Made by a program: the position numbers and the translations under genes. Source: Polynucleobacter paneuropaeus (GTDB lineage Bacteria > Pseudomonadota > Gammaproteobacteria > Burkholderiales > Burkholderiaceae). From it: 64,000 bases of DNA. Below the pieces are notes generated by a model. That model saw only the letters and a list, made by a program, of their open reading frames with translations, was not told the DNA's origin and did not search any database. Of the stretch, positions 40,766-49,251 are shown piece by piece (the stretch's first letter is position 1; every line of letters starts with the position of its first letter). The DNA lies in the NCBI RefSeq assembly GCF_003261235.1, contig NZ_CP030085.1, positions 911,454 through 975,453 on the forward strand, given 5' to 3'.

Positions 40766-41902
40766 TTAATCTTCAAAGATCTGTTGATACTGAGAAAGCA
40801 AAGCTTCCAACTGAACCCGATTTGCCAAAGGGTGGTTTTCGTGACGACGAGTGATTGTCAAAAGTTTCCAAAAACGGAGTAATTTAGCTAGGCGGGCTTG
40901 CTTGCTCAAAGTGAGAATGCCTGGCTGATGCTTAGGAAAATAGCGAGCATTGCCCCCTTCTATAACTGCCAGCAGATCGGCAACCCATCGTTGTGCTGAA
41001 GTGAGCAAGGGTCCCATCGGTGATTTATGAATTTTTTCAGCAAGCTCTAAAGAATTAATACGGCTTCCTTGAGATAAGCCCTGTAGCAAAATTCTGGAGG
41101 CTTGTATCGCAATCGAGAGTTCATCTTTATCATCTTGATGGTATCTGGCAAGCAGAGAATTAAAAACTGAGAACGGTGCACCGCCCTGTTCGTCATAAAT
41201 AGTTTGAAGCTCATCCTCGTTTAACTTTCCACCAGTTGCTTTGGACACTCGATCCTTTAACCACGATAAACCCGTTTCTCGATCAGGTCTTGGGGCTGCA
41301 ATTAAACGACAGCGAGAGCGAATGGTAGGCAGCACTCTCTCAAGACGATCAGCCAGTAGAAGAAATATGGTCTGAGCAGGCGGCTCTTCAAGAGACTTTA
41401 GTAATGTATTAGCAGAGTCTGGGCGCAAGGACTCTAGGGGGTAAATTAGGATCACCCGATTACCACCGCGATGCGTTCCAATAGAGAGGCCTTCAATGGC
41501 TTTTCGAGCATCCTCAATTGCTATATTTTTCTTTTCTTTTTTATCGGATGCTTCTTCATCATCAGCACTTGCCGTTTTTTTCTTCGGCGCCTCCGCATCT
41601 AAATCTAAATCTGATTTGGGTAATCTTTTTTGATGGGTTTCAGGTGCGAGAGCAATGAAGTCGGGATGATTTCCAGAATCAAACCAATGACAGGCCTCAC
41701 AAGCATTGCAGGGCTTAGAGGTGGCAGTCGATTCACAAAGTAGCGCCTTGGCTAATTCAATAGCAAATTCAAACTTACCGATACCAGACTGACCATGAAC
41801 TAAAACGGCATGTGGAAAATTCTGCAGGTCCACACTATTCCATAAAGGCTCAAGCCAAGGCGGAATGCTAGGCGCGGCAATATCGGTAGATGAATTCAGC
41901 AT
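40766..41902 (-). CDS. holB: DNA polymerase III delta-prime subunit
   Basis: Clamp-loader subunit. The 378 residues show a degenerate P-loop GQSGIGKFE at 37-45 and the zinc cysteines at 56, 65, 68 and 71 (KPCNACEACHWF). The SRC motif is present in the ILPTIRSRCRLI-like segment (LPTIRSRCRLIAAP). A Lys/Asp/Glu-rich insert (DAEAPKKKTASADDEEASDKKEKKN, about 98-124, quoted only in part here: KKTASADDEEASDKKEK) follows, which E. coli delta-prime lacks. It overlaps no gene but follows tmk by 3 bp, so it is part of the mltG-tmk-holB-tatD operon. Confidence 0.95.
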   Translation of the reverse strand: MLNSSTDIAAPSIPPWLEPLWNSVDLQNFPHAVLVHGQSGIGKFEFAIELAKALLCESTATSKPCNACEACHWFDSGNHPDFIALAPETHQKRLPKSDLDLDAEAPKKKTASADDEEASDKKEKKNIAIEDARKAIEGLSIGTHRGGNRVILIYPLESLRPDSANTLLKSLEEPPAQTIFLLLADRLERVLPTIRSRCRLIAAPRPDRETGLSWLKDRVSKATGGKLNEDELQTIYDEQGGAPFSVFNSLLARYHQDDKDELSIAIQASRILLQGLSQGSRINSLELAEKIHKSPMGPLLTSAQRWVADLLAVIEGGNARYFPKHQPGILTLSKQARLAKLLRFWKLLTITRRHENHPLANRVQLEALLSQYQQIFED

Positions 41903-41905
41903 CGG

Positions 41906-42547
41906 CTAGATTGGCAGTTTGAGTAGCTCTAGATCACGCCAAATGACCTCTTGCGTTTGGGTGGCATCAACAATATGAAAACGTTTCATATCATTCTTTG
42001 CCCGACGTAAGTACTCTTGACGTACACGTTCAAAGAAATCCAGGTCCATTTTTTCAAATTTATCTGGAGCTCGCACTTTGGAGCGTCGAGCCTCTGCAAC
42101 GGATCCAGGTAGGTCAAAGAGAATCGTGAGATTCGGTTGCAAAATAGTCTGATCAGATTTACCTTGGACCCATTTCTCAAGCGTATTTAATTTATCAAGA
42201 CTCAGACCTCGACCGCCGCCTTGGTAAGCAAAGCTCGCGTCTGTAAAACGATCAGAGATGACTATTTTCCCAGCCAATAAGGCGGGCTCAATGATTTGGA
42301 TTAGGTGCTCACGCCGCGCCGCAAACATGAGTAATGCCTCGGTCTCTAGATTCATGGGGGCATTTAATAGCAGCTGACGCAATTGCTCCCCTAATGCTGT
42401 CCCGCCAGGCTCTCGAGTCAAAACAACTTCGCGATTAGGAAAACGTTCTTTCATCAGCTTAGCAAAAGCATCGATGTGTGTACTCTTGCCTGCCCCATCA
42501 ATCCCTTCGAAGCTAATAAAATATCCCGGATTAGAAGTAGTCGTCAT
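41906..42547 (-). CDS. tmk: Thymidylate kinase
   Basis: Phosphorylates dTMP to dTDP. The 213 residues contain the P-loop GIDGAGKST at 15-23, the DR(Y/F) motif as DRFTDASFAYQGGGRGL and a LID-region Arg-rich stretch. TREPGG near 45 is the substrate-binding signature. It starts 5 bp after mltG and is followed 3 bp later by holB, the conserved proteobacterial order. Confidence 0.97.
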   Translation of the reverse strand: MTTTSNPGYFISFEGIDGAGKSTHIDAFAKLMKERFPNREVVLTREPGGTALGEQLRQLLLNAPMNLETEALLMFAARREHLIQIIEPALLAGKIVISDRFTDASFAYQGGGRGLSLDKLNTLEKWVQGKSDQTILQPNLTILFDLPGSVAEARRSKVRAPDKFEKMDLDFFERVRQEYLRRAKNDMKRFHIVDATQTQEVIWRDLELLKLPI

Positions 42548-42552
42548 ATTAC

Positions 42553-43623
42553 TTAATGTTGTTGAATTGGGGATGTTTTCTTGCGCTGATATTGATCAAC
42601 GGCTGATTCATGTTCGGAGAGGGTTGTAGAGAAATGGCTAGTGCCATCACCCCTTGCAACAAAAAAGAGTGCCTTGCTATCAGCAGGCGCAACGGCCGCA
42701 AGTAAAGACTCCTTACTTGGCATTGAAATTGGCGTGGGGGGTAAACCTATATGCATATAGGTATTGTAGGGACTGCTCCTGCTCAAGTCGGCTTTACGTA
42801 AATTTCCATCAAATTTAGGGCCTATACCGTAAATCACGGTCGGATCCGTCTGTAGCTTCATGCCTTGTTTAAGGCGGTTTAGAAATACTGCGGCAATTAA
42901 ATTTCGATCGCTGGGCCTCCCGGTTTCTTTTTCGATGATGGAAGCCAATATGAGGAGCTCATAAGGTGTCTTCAGCGGGCTGTTGATAGTCTTTTCAGAC
43001 CAGGCAGATAAAAGTTGTTTTTGCATTGCTTGAGCTGCTCGCTGATAAATCACGATATCAAGCTCCTCGGGATCAAAAACATAAGTATCTGGGAAAAATG
43101 CCCCCTCTAAACTGGGATAAGCCAAATGCAACTGAGCTAGTAACACTTTTGAACTCATGGATCGTGTTTGATGGATCAAAGCTGGATGCGCATCAATCAA
43201 AGCTCTGACTTGCCAAATGGTCATACCTGGAATAATGGCAACGCTCTCTTTGACACGATCCCCCCTAGCCATCTGCAATAAGATTCTTCCCAACCCTGCA
43301 TCAAGTGGAAAAAGATAGGTGCCTGGCTTTAATCTTGAGCCCACAAATAGAGCTCGGGCACTAATTTGTAAAACTAAGGGGTTGACTGAAAGGCCCTGCT
43401 CCTGCATTTGCCTGGCAATATTACTAAGCCCAGATTTAGGCTGAATTTTGACTTTGTAGCCTGAGGTAGCTGCGAAATTTGAATTTGCTGGCACAACTGT
43501 GACGAGGAAGATGGCAGCATAGAAAATCATCAACAGGGCTGCACATGCGCCAAGCAGCCATAACACCCAGCTTGGCTGCTTTTTTAGGTTTAATAAATTC
43601 ATTTTCTGAAATTTTTGACTCAT
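42553..43623 (-). CDS. mltG: Endolytic murein transglycosylase MltG
   Basis: Inner-membrane lytic transglycosylase (YceG) that cleaves nascent peptidoglycan and may terminate glycan chains. A membrane anchor (LLGACAALLMIFYAAIFLV) lies about residues 24-42, followed by a LysM-like region and the YceG domain with the catalytic Glu in ASIIEKETGRPSD near 240 and the QTDPTVIYG motif. I chose the ATG at 43623: TATCAT lies six bases before it on the minus strand. Alternatives are 43650 (overlapping the divergent ygfZ start) and 43602. The downstream operon is tmk-holB-tatD. Confidence 0.93.
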   Translation of the reverse strand: MSQKFQKMNLLNLKKQPSWVLWLLGACAALLMIFYAAIFLVTVVPANSNFAATSGYKVKIQPKSGLSNIARQMQEQGLSVNPLVLQISARALFVGSRLKPGTYLFPLDAGLGRILLQMARGDRVKESVAIIPGMTIWQVRALIDAHPALIHQTRSMSSKVLLAQLHLAYPSLEGAFFPDTYVFDPEELDIVIYQRAAQAMQKQLLSAWSEKTINSPLKTPYELLILASIIEKETGRPSDRNLIAAVFLNRLKQGMKLQTDPTVIYGIGPKFDGNLRKADLSRSSPYNTYMHIGLPPTPISMPSKESLLAAVAPADSKALFFVARGDGTSHFSTTLSEHESAVDQYQRKKTSPIQQH

Positions 43624-43628
43624 CACGC

Positions 43629-43635
43629 TATGATA
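43629..43635. promoter_or_regulatory. Overlapping divergent -10 elements for ygfZ and mltG
   Basis: Plus-strand TATGAT (43629-43634) lies six bases before the ygfZ GTG at 43641. Minus-strand TATCAT (43635-43630) lies six bases before the mltG ATG at 43623. Both hexamers use the same seven base pairs, and the start codons are only 17 bp apart. No Shine-Dalgarno is possible in the space between. A CTGAAA at 43606-43611 gives a 17-bp spacer and is a fair -35 for ygfZ. Confidence 0.5.
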
Positions 43636-43640
43636 AAAGC

Positions 43641-44642
43641 GTGAACACAATTTCCACTACAAAAACACAAAACTCTGGCGCTTGGGAGTCTACCCCCCTA
43701 TCAGGCTGGGGTCTTATCCTAGTGGAAGGTCCTGATTCAGAGCAGTTTCTCCAAAACCAGCTGACAAATACAGTTTTAGGTATGCAGTCTGTGAAAGATA
43801 CTGAAGTCGCCCAGGGCAATAATCAAGTGCGCTTAGTTGGTTACTGCAGTCCTAAAGGGCGTCTATTGGCTAGCGCTTGGCTGGCTCTGCAAACATACCC
43901 AGTAGAGTCCAGTGAAGTGAAACGCTATTACTTATTTATCTCAAAAGATATTGCGGGGAGTACTGCAAAGCGTTTGGGCATGTATGTGTTGAGATCTAAA
44001 GTCAAAGTCACCGACGTCTCTGATCATTGGATGATTGAAGGCAAGCTCAATCAGGATGCACAAGCTCAATATCTTTCTGCCTCTGATGAAATAGCCTTGC
44101 AACTTCCAGAGCTAGGTGTTGAGAGCCGCAATACTCAGCGCATTGTTTCGGCTAAGCCAAAACAAGCGCATTACGACGCTACTCATAGTGAAGTCTTGGA
44201 GATTTGGAATGATCTTGAAGTTATTAGCGGCATTCCCAGAATTGTTCTGGCAACCCAAGAGCAGTTTGTGCCACAAATGATCAATTTTGAATCGGTTGAT
44301 GGTGTGGATTTCAAAAAGGGTTGCTATCCAGGTCAAGAAATCGTTGCCAGAAGCCAATATCGTGGTGTGATTAAACGGCGCCTCCATTTGGCACACTTCC
44401 TAAGCGGGGATGCTGATGTTATTCATTGCGGCCCCGCTACAGAACTATTTCATGCAAGCGACCCAAATCAGCCGGCCGGCATGGTCGTACTCTCAGCAAA
44501 AAACCCATCCAACCCCAACAGAATTGACCTCCAAGTCGAGCTTAAGCTTGAGGCGCTCGAAAAAGGGGAAATTCATTTGGGAGGCGCAGATGGACCTGTG
44601 TTAAAAATAGATCCATTACCTTACCCATTGATTGAAATCTAA
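43641..44642 (+). CDS. ygfZ: Folate-binding YgfZ/GcvT-family protein
   Basis: Related to the aminomethyltransferase GcvT; YgfZ uses tetrahydrofolate to help build or repair iron-sulfur clusters in enzymes such as MiaB. The protein (333 residues from GTG) has the N-terminal GPDSEQFLQNQLTN strand and the family signature KGCYPGQEIVARSQYRG, including the conserved Cys in K-G-C-Y-x-G-Q-E. A longer reading frame extends upstream to 43545, but that would run through mltG; the GTG at 43641, six bases after a TATGAT, is preferred. Confidence 0.92.
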   Translation: MNTISTTKTQNSGAWESTPLSGWGLILVEGPDSEQFLQNQLTNTVLGMQSVKDTEVAQGNNQVRLVGYCSPKGRLLASAWLALQTYPVESSEVKRYYLFISKDIAGSTAKRLGMYVLRSKVKVTDVSDHWMIEGKLNQDAQAQYLSASDEIALQLPELGVESRNTQRIVSAKPKQAHYDATHSEVLEIWNDLEVISGIPRIVLATQEQFVPQMINFESVDGVDFKKGCYPGQEIVARSQYRGVIKRRLHLAHFLSGDADVIHCGPATELFHASDPNQPAGMVVLSAKNPSNPNRIDLQVELKLEALEKGEIHLGGADGPVLKIDPLPYPLIEI

Positions 44643-44667
44643 TTTCTAAACTTTTGATCTCGCCAGT

Positions 44668-45525
44668 ATGTGCCTAATTCTTTTTGCCTGGAAATCCCAT
44701 CCTGACTACCCTTTGGTAGTAGCGGCAAACCGTGATGAATTTTATGAGCGTGACACTCAAGCAATGCATTGGTGGCCGGAGCATCCCGACGTCTTAGCGG
44801 GCAGAGATAGCGCAGATGTTCTTGGCAGCCCTGGTACATGGCTAGGCTTCACAAAAACCGGTCGCTTTGCTGCTTTAACGAATGTCAGAGCTCCAAGCGA
44901 AAAACGACCTGATACGCGAACCCGTGGTGAGCTGTCCCTGATGTTTCTTGCAGGCAAGGATCGTCCCCAGGAATTTATTCAAACTCATGCAAAGCGATTC
45001 GATCAATACAACGGCTTTAATCTATTGATGGCTGATTTCAGCAATCCTGCAAATGCGGAGATGCACTGGGTTAGTAATCGTCTCATGATGGGTCAGCAGA
45101 TTCGTCCCCGCAAGGTATTTCCTGAAAATCCTTTGACGCCTGGTGTTTATGGCCTATCAAATGCCATGCTTGATACACCTTGGCCTAAGGTAAATCATCG
45201 TGTAGCAGCCTTTGCACAAACTTTAGCAATGGATCATGGTGGTTTGAAGAATGCCGACCAGTACTTACGTTTACTGGCAGACACCCATGAAGCCAGTGAT
45301 CATGAATTGCCTAGTACTGGTGTAAGCAAAGATTGGGAGAAAGCGCTCTCTCCTGCGTTTGTTAAAACTTCTTCGTACGGCACTCGTTCGAGCTCTCTAC
45401 TCAGAGTCCGCAAAGATGGTTCTTTTGAAATGGTGGAACGTCGCTTTGATGCCAATGGAACCATAGGGCATGATGTCATCACGGGTGTCCTGAGCAATGC
45501 ACCGGGTTCCAATTTATCGGTTTAG
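44668..45525 (+). CDS. NRDE (TANGO2-like) family protein
   Basis: 285 residues beginning MCLILFAWKSHPDYPLVVAANRDEFY, with Cys2 as the candidate N-terminal nucleophile and the diagnostic NRDE near 22-25. It continues with the GRDSADVLGSPGTWLGFTKTGRFAALTNVR block. The family (NRDE/TANGO2) is related to N-terminal-nucleophile hydrolases; the human homologue has been linked to heme and lipid handling, but the bacterial role is not established. No signal peptide. It follows ygfZ by 25 bp, probably on the same transcript, and converges with the thioesterase gene. Confidence 0.88.
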   Translation: MCLILFAWKSHPDYPLVVAANRDEFYERDTQAMHWWPEHPDVLAGRDSADVLGSPGTWLGFTKTGRFAALTNVRAPSEKRPDTRTRGELSLMFLAGKDRPQEFIQTHAKRFDQYNGFNLLMADFSNPANAEMHWVSNRLMMGQQIRPRKVFPENPLTPGVYGLSNAMLDTPWPKVNHRVAAFAQTLAMDHGGLKNADQYLRLLADTHEASDHELPSTGVSKDWEKALSPAFVKTSSYGTRSSSLLRVRKDGSFEMVERRFDANGTIGHDVITGVLSNAPGSNLSV

Positions 45526-45532
45526 TTCGGGA

Positions 45533-46015
45533 CTATTCCCAACGTAGGTCGTCGTTGATGACTTTTTCACCTGTGGCATTGCGAGTTGGCAAGCGTTTCA
45601 AGTATTTGAATGTCCCCGTTGCCATACAGCAGACTTCACCATGATCGTTATATAACTTCGCTTCGCAAAATGCCATTGTGGCAGTATGACGAACCGTCTC
45701 AGCATTCACGCGCAAGATTCCATTGGCCGCTTGCATAAAGTTATTCTTCAATTCAATCGTAACAACGCTACGATCTCCAGGATCTGCCGAGCGTGCTGCA
45801 ACTGCCATAGCCACATCCATCAAGGTCAGCAAAACACCACCATGCGCAACCTCCCAAGTATTTTTATGCTCAGGCTTAAGTGCCAGCAAAATTTCACCCT
45901 TGCCCATTTCTGCACTGAGAAGGCGAACACCCAATAACTTTAAAAATGGGACGTTCAATTCCTCACCCAAATTGGCTAGCTGGGTGGAAGTCTGAGTTTG
46001 TAATGGCGTTGTCAT
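45533..46015 (-). CDS. PaaI-type hotdog thioesterase
   Basis: 160 residues of the hotdog fold. The catalytic region reads NTWEVAHGGVLLTLMDVAMAVAAR, with HGG and the acidic Asp on the central helix. The strand DRSVVTIELKNNFMQAANG follows and a C-terminal MAFCEAKLYNDHGEVCCMATGTFKYL strand pair closes the fold. Such enzymes hydrolyse acyl-CoA or aryl-acyl-CoA thioesters; the substrate is unknown. On the minus strand TAAAAT lies seven bases before the ATG and no Shine-Dalgarno is evident. It is divergent from selO. Confidence 0.88.
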   Translation of the reverse strand: MTTPLQTQTSTQLANLGEELNVPFLKLLGVRLLSAEMGKGEILLALKPEHKNTWEVAHGGVLLTLMDVAMAVAARSADPGDRSVVTIELKNNFMQAANGILRVNAETVRHTATMAFCEAKLYNDHGEVCCMATGTFKYLKRLPTRNATGEKVINDDLRWE

Positions 46016-46022
46016 AGGCTTG

Positions 46023-46028
46023 ATTTTA
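46023..46028 (-). promoter_or_regulatory. TAAAAT -10-like element 7 nt before the thioesterase start
   Basis: Minus-strand TAAAAT (46028-46023) lies seven bases before the ATG at 46015, another candidate leaderless promoter. The -35 match is weak. Confidence 0.35.
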
Positions 46029-46068
46029 AGCTTATTGTTGATCTCTTTTACGGTGTCAACCCAGTTTC

Positions 46069-46085
46069 TAGAATCCCCCTAGAAT
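46069..46085 (+). promoter_or_regulatory. Duplicated TAGAAT upstream of selO
   Basis: TAGAAT occurs twice, at 46069-46074 and 46080-46085, as part of a CTAGAAT-C-rich direct repeat with an 11-bp period. The nearer copy lies nine bases before the selO ATG, giving a leader of perhaps 2-4 nt. Which copy is used, if either, is unknown. Confidence 0.35.
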
Positions 46086-46094
46086 AGACAAACT

Positions 46095-47561
46095 ATGGCA
46101 TTTTTACTGCAAGGCGACGATGTATTACATCAAGTCAATCCCAGCCCCTTACCCGATCCTTATTGGGTCGCTTTTTCTGCTTCAGCCGCCAAGCTGATTG
46201 ATATTCCCTTAGGACAAGACAAATACCCAAAAGATCCTAAATGGCTTGAGGTACTTGCAGGCAATCGCCTTGATCATGGATCTCACCAATTCGACAGACC
46301 CATTGCTACCGCCTACAGCGGCCACCAATTTGGTGTTTGGGCAGGCCAATTAGGTGACGGCCGAGCAATCTTACTGGGCGATATACATGGTCAGGAGCTG
46401 CAACTCAAAGGCGCTGGAAAAACCCGCTATTCCAGAATGGGAGATGGTCGTGCAGTACTCCGCTCTTCAATTAGAGAATTTCTCTGTAGCGAGGCTATGC
46501 ACGGCTTAGGCATTCCAACTAGTCGAGCACTTGCCGTAGTGGGTTCAAACGAACCAGTGCACAGGGAGGAAATTGAAACTGCTGCAGTATGTACGCGACT
46601 TGCTCCCAGTTTTCTTCGTATCGGTCATTTTGAGCATTACGCATCGCTACAAAAGCAAGGTCGCTTGCAAGAGCTTGCCGATTACTTGATCAAGCACTTT
46701 TATCCAGAATGCCAATCAAGTACTGAGCCATATCTTGATTTATTCAAAGCGATCTCAGCAAAAACTGCACGCTTAGTCGCTCAATGGCAGGCGGTTGGGT
46801 TCTGCCATGGGGTATTGAATACCGACAACATCAGCGCCTTGGGCTTAACCATCGACTATGGTCCATTTGGATTTTTAGATCATTTCCAGATTGATCATAT
46901 TTGTAACCATAGTGATACCAGTGGTCGGTATGCCTATCATCGTCAACCCCAAATCATGCACTGGAATATGGCCTGCTTAGCCAGTGCCATGTGCCCCCTG
47001 CTTGAACTCAAGCACCCCAGCGAAATAGCACAGACATTATTGCGAACTGCTTTAGAAGAATTTCCGAAGATCTATACTAACAACTGGCAGAGTTTATTCA
47101 GGACTAAGCTAGGACTGCAGACAAGCCAACATGAGGACATCACCCTCATCGAAAGATTGCTTCAAACAATGCACGATGCTAGGGTAGACTTCACCTTCTT
47201 CTTTAGAGCACTTGCTAACTACGACTCTATCAATCTTCAACCTCCCAAAGAGGCTCGCGATCTATTTAATCATCTTGCAGTCATTGATGAATGGTTTAAA
47301 GATTATGGTCATAGACTTCAATCCGAGAAGAGTGTTGATGAAAAAAGGAAGATACTCATGAAGGCTTGTAATCCAAAATTTATTTTGCGCAATCATTTAG
47401 CCCAACATGCTATTGAAAAGGCTCAAGCACATGACTATTCTGAGGTCAGCAAACTATTGGGTATTTTGGAGCATCCCTTTGATGAGCAAGAAGATAATGA
47501 AGCCTACGCCAATCCACCCTCTATTGAGCATCGCGCTGTTGAAGTAAGCTGCTCATCATAA
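46095..47561 (+). CDS. selO: Protein adenylyltransferase SelO (YdiU)
   Basis: Pseudokinase-fold enzyme that transfers AMP to Ser, Thr or Tyr of target proteins during oxidative stress. The 488 residues include GAGKTRYSRMGDGRAVLRSS (Gly-rich and Arg-rich nucleotide site, about 99-118), the LCSEAMHGLGIPTSRAL helix and the metal-binding HGVLNTDNISALGLTIDYGPF (here HGVLNTDN at about 238-245 and IDYGPFGF). The protein ends in C-S-S (Cys486): the position of Sec in the eukaryotic protein, used in its Cys form. msrB follows 14 bp later, linking two redox-related genes. Confidence 0.95.
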   Translation: MAFLLQGDDVLHQVNPSPLPDPYWVAFSASAAKLIDIPLGQDKYPKDPKWLEVLAGNRLDHGSHQFDRPIATAYSGHQFGVWAGQLGDGRAILLGDIHGQELQLKGAGKTRYSRMGDGRAVLRSSIREFLCSEAMHGLGIPTSRALAVVGSNEPVHREEIETAAVCTRLAPSFLRIGHFEHYASLQKQGRLQELADYLIKHFYPECQSSTEPYLDLFKAISAKTARLVAQWQAVGFCHGVLNTDNISALGLTIDYGPFGFLDHFQIDHICNHSDTSGRYAYHRQPQIMHWNMACLASAMCPLLELKHPSEIAQTLLRTALEEFPKIYTNNWQSLFRTKLGLQTSQHEDITLIERLLQTMHDARVDFTFFFRALANYDSINLQPPKEARDLFNHLAVIDEWFKDYGHRLQSEKSVDEKRKILMKACNPKFILRNHLAQHAIEKAQAHDYSEVSKLLGILEHPFDEQEDNEAYANPPSIEHRAVEVSCSS

Positions 47562-47575
47562 TTACTGGAGTCAAC

Positions 47576-47995
47576 ATGAAAAAAACGGATGCTGAATATA
47601 AATCTGCTTTAAGCGATATTGAATACAAAGTTACCAGAGAAGCCGCGACTGAGAGACCATTTACTGGGAAGTATTGGGATCATTGGGATCAGGGTCAATA
47701 CCAGTGTGTTTGCTGCCATACGCCTCTGTTTATGTCGAATACTAAATTTGATGCGGGTTGTGGTTGGCCGAGCTATAGCGCTCCTGAAAATACAGCAGCA
47801 ATACAAGAGGTAAAAGATAGCAGCCATGGCATGATCCGGACCGAAGTACGTTGCTCAAATTGCAATGCCCATCTAGGTCATGTATTTGAGGATGGCCCTG
47901 CCCCTACTGGACTAAGGTATTGCATTAATTCTGCATCTCTGCGTTTTGAGCCCAGCGATCTGGCTTTGAAGACGAACTCCATAGATGAGAGCTAA
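47576..47995 (+). CDS. msrB: Peptide-methionine (R)-S-oxide reductase MsrB
   Basis: Repairs methionine-R-sulfoxide. The 139 residues contain zinc-binding Cys44/Cys47 (QCVCCHTP) and Cys93/Cys96 (RCSNCNAHLGHVFED), the GCGWPSYS block with Cys62, and the catalytic Cys116 in GLRYCINSASLRF. A purine-rich segment upstream of the ATG serves as ribosome-binding site. It is 14 bp after selO, whose product responds to oxidative stress, and 18 bp before yciB. Confidence 0.95.
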   Translation: MKKTDAEYKSALSDIEYKVTREAATERPFTGKYWDHWDQGQYQCVCCHTPLFMSNTKFDAGCGWPSYSAPENTAAIQEVKDSSHGMIRTEVRCSNCNAHLGHVFEDGPAPTGLRYCINSASLRFEPSDLALKTNSIDES

Positions 47996-48001
47996 TCACG
48001 G

Positions 48002-48013
48002 CATAATCTGTAT
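48002..48013 (+). promoter_or_regulatory. CATAAT -10-like element 6 nt before yciB
   Basis: CATAAT (48002-48007), six bases, then the yciB ATG at 48014. No Shine-Dalgarno lies between. It could be a leaderless internal promoter, or yciB could simply be read from the selO-msrB transcript. Confidence 0.3.
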
Positions 48014-48559
48014 ATGAAATTTTTATTTGATCTCTTTCCAATCATCCTCTTTTTCATTGCCTTTAAAGTTGCGGATATCTATACAGCAACGATTGTTGCG
48101 ATGGTAGCAACGATCGGTCAAATCCTCTGGGTCTATTACCGTCATCGCAAAATTGATGCCATGCAATGGGTTAGCCTAGTTCTCATTGTGGTCTTCGGAA
48201 GCCTAACCATCTTTCTGCATGACAAAACTTTTATCCAACTTAAGCCCACAGCCCTGTACTGGTTATTTTCTGGCACGCTACTGATTAGTGCACATTTTTT
48301 TCAGAAAAATTGGATACAAGTTCTGATGGGTAAGCAAATTGCTCTAAAGCCCCATAGTGAAAAAACAGCTTGGCAAAAATTAAACGCAGCTTGGGCCCTC
48401 TTTTTCTTTTTCATGGGGGCACTGAATTTATACGTCGCATTTGAGTACTCTGAAGATACCTGGGTGAACTTCAAACTCTTCGGTAGTACTGGGCTTCTGA
48501 TCGTGTTTGTCATATTGCAAGGCGTGTGGCTTTCCAAACACATGGAGCAAGCTAGTTAA
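48014..48559 (+). CDS. yciB: Inner membrane septation protein A (YciB/IspZ)
   Basis: 181 residues, five or more hydrophobic segments, starting MKFLFDLFPIILFFIAFKVADIY, the hallmark of the family. It contains the LIVVFGSLTIFLHDKTFIQLKPTALYW region (in part LTIFLHDKTFIQLKPTALY) and SDKTAWQKLNAAWALFFFFMG-type motif (here EKTAWQKLNAAWALFF). YciB interacts with elongation and division proteins in enterobacteria. Its stop overlaps the bolA start as TAATG, so translation is coupled. Confidence 0.93.
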   Translation: MKFLFDLFPIILFFIAFKVADIYTATIVAMVATIGQILWVYYRHRKIDAMQWVSLVLIVVFGSLTIFLHDKTFIQLKPTALYWLFSGTLLISAHFFQKNWIQVLMGKQIALKPHSEKTAWQKLNAAWALFFFFMGALNLYVAFEYSEDTWVNFKLFGSTGLLIVFVILQGVWLSKHMEQAS

Positions 48560-48855
48560 TGACCCAAAATCAAGAGAGAATCCAGCGCTTCACAAGCGAT
48601 TTGTACAAGGCCTTTAAGCTTTCGCATCTGGAGATCGAAGACGAGAGCCATTTACATGCTGGTCATGCTGGTGCTGCCAGTGGTGGTGGACACTTCAGAA
48701 TTCATCTGGTTGCTCCTGAATTTAATGGTCTTAACTCTGTTGCAAGGCATCGTGCAGTCTATGCGGCCCTGAAAGACCATATTCCTGCGGAAATTCATGC
48801 GCTAAGCATTCATGCCTATGCACCTCATGAAATAGCACCCCAAGAAAGTGAATAG
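48559..48855 (+). CDS. bolA: BolA family transcriptional regulator/iron-sulfur protein
   Basis: 98 residues, the class II KH-like BolA fold: helix RFTSDLYKAFKLSHLEIEDESHLHAGHAG then the GGGHFRIHLVAPEFNGLNSVARHR block with the invariant His. BolA-like proteins pair with monothiol glutaredoxins through a Fe-S cluster and influence morphology and stress responses. Start coupled to yciB by a TAATG overlap; gloA follows within 8 bp. yciB-bolA pairs are common in betaproteobacteria. Confidence 0.92.
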   Translation: MTQNQERIQRFTSDLYKAFKLSHLEIEDESHLHAGHAGAASGGGHFRIHLVAPEFNGLNSVARHRAVYAALKDHIPAEIHALSIHAYAPHEIAPQESE

Positions 48856-48862
48856 CGACATG

Positions 48863-49246
48863 ATGATTCTCCATACCATGCTCCGAGTTGGCGACATGCA
48901 GCGCTCAGTTGATTTTTATACCAAGGTCTTAGGTATGAATCTGCTTCGAACAACCGTTCGTCCGGAGCAAAAATACGCTTTGTCTTTTGTAGGTTTTGGT
49001 AGAGGTAATGAAGATGGACAAGCTGAGATAGAGTTAACCTATAACTACGGGGTTGATTCCTATGAAATGGGGACTGCTTATGGACACATTGCGATCCAAG
49101 TCCCTGATGCCTATGCGGCTTGTGCGAAGATTAAAGCTGCTGGTGGAAACGTTACCCGTGAGGCAGGTCCTGTACAGGGCGGAGATGCCATCATTGCCTT
49201 TGTTGGTGATCCCGATGGATATAAGATTGAGTTAATTCAAGAATAA
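48863..49246 (+). CDS. gloA: Lactoylglutathione lyase (glyoxalase I)
   Basis: Converts the methylglyoxal-glutathione hemithioacetal to S-lactoylglutathione. The 127-residue protein has the GloA metal ligands His4 (MILHT), Glu57 (EIELTYN), His75 (GHIAI) and Glu123 (YKIELIQ). GTG at 48848 and ATG at 48860 are alternative starts, but 48863 matches homologues (HTMLRVGDMQRS). It overlaps nothing and follows bolA by 7 bp. Nickel versus zinc preference cannot be read confidently, although the short form without extra loops is the nickel-type class. Confidence 0.94.
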   Translation: MILHTMLRVGDMQRSVDFYTKVLGMNLLRTTVRPEQKYALSFVGFGRGNEDGQAEIELTYNYGVDSYEMGTAYGHIAIQVPDAYAACAKIKAAGGNVTREAGPVQGGDAIIAFVGDPDGYKIELIQE

Positions 49247-49251
49247 GTGCA

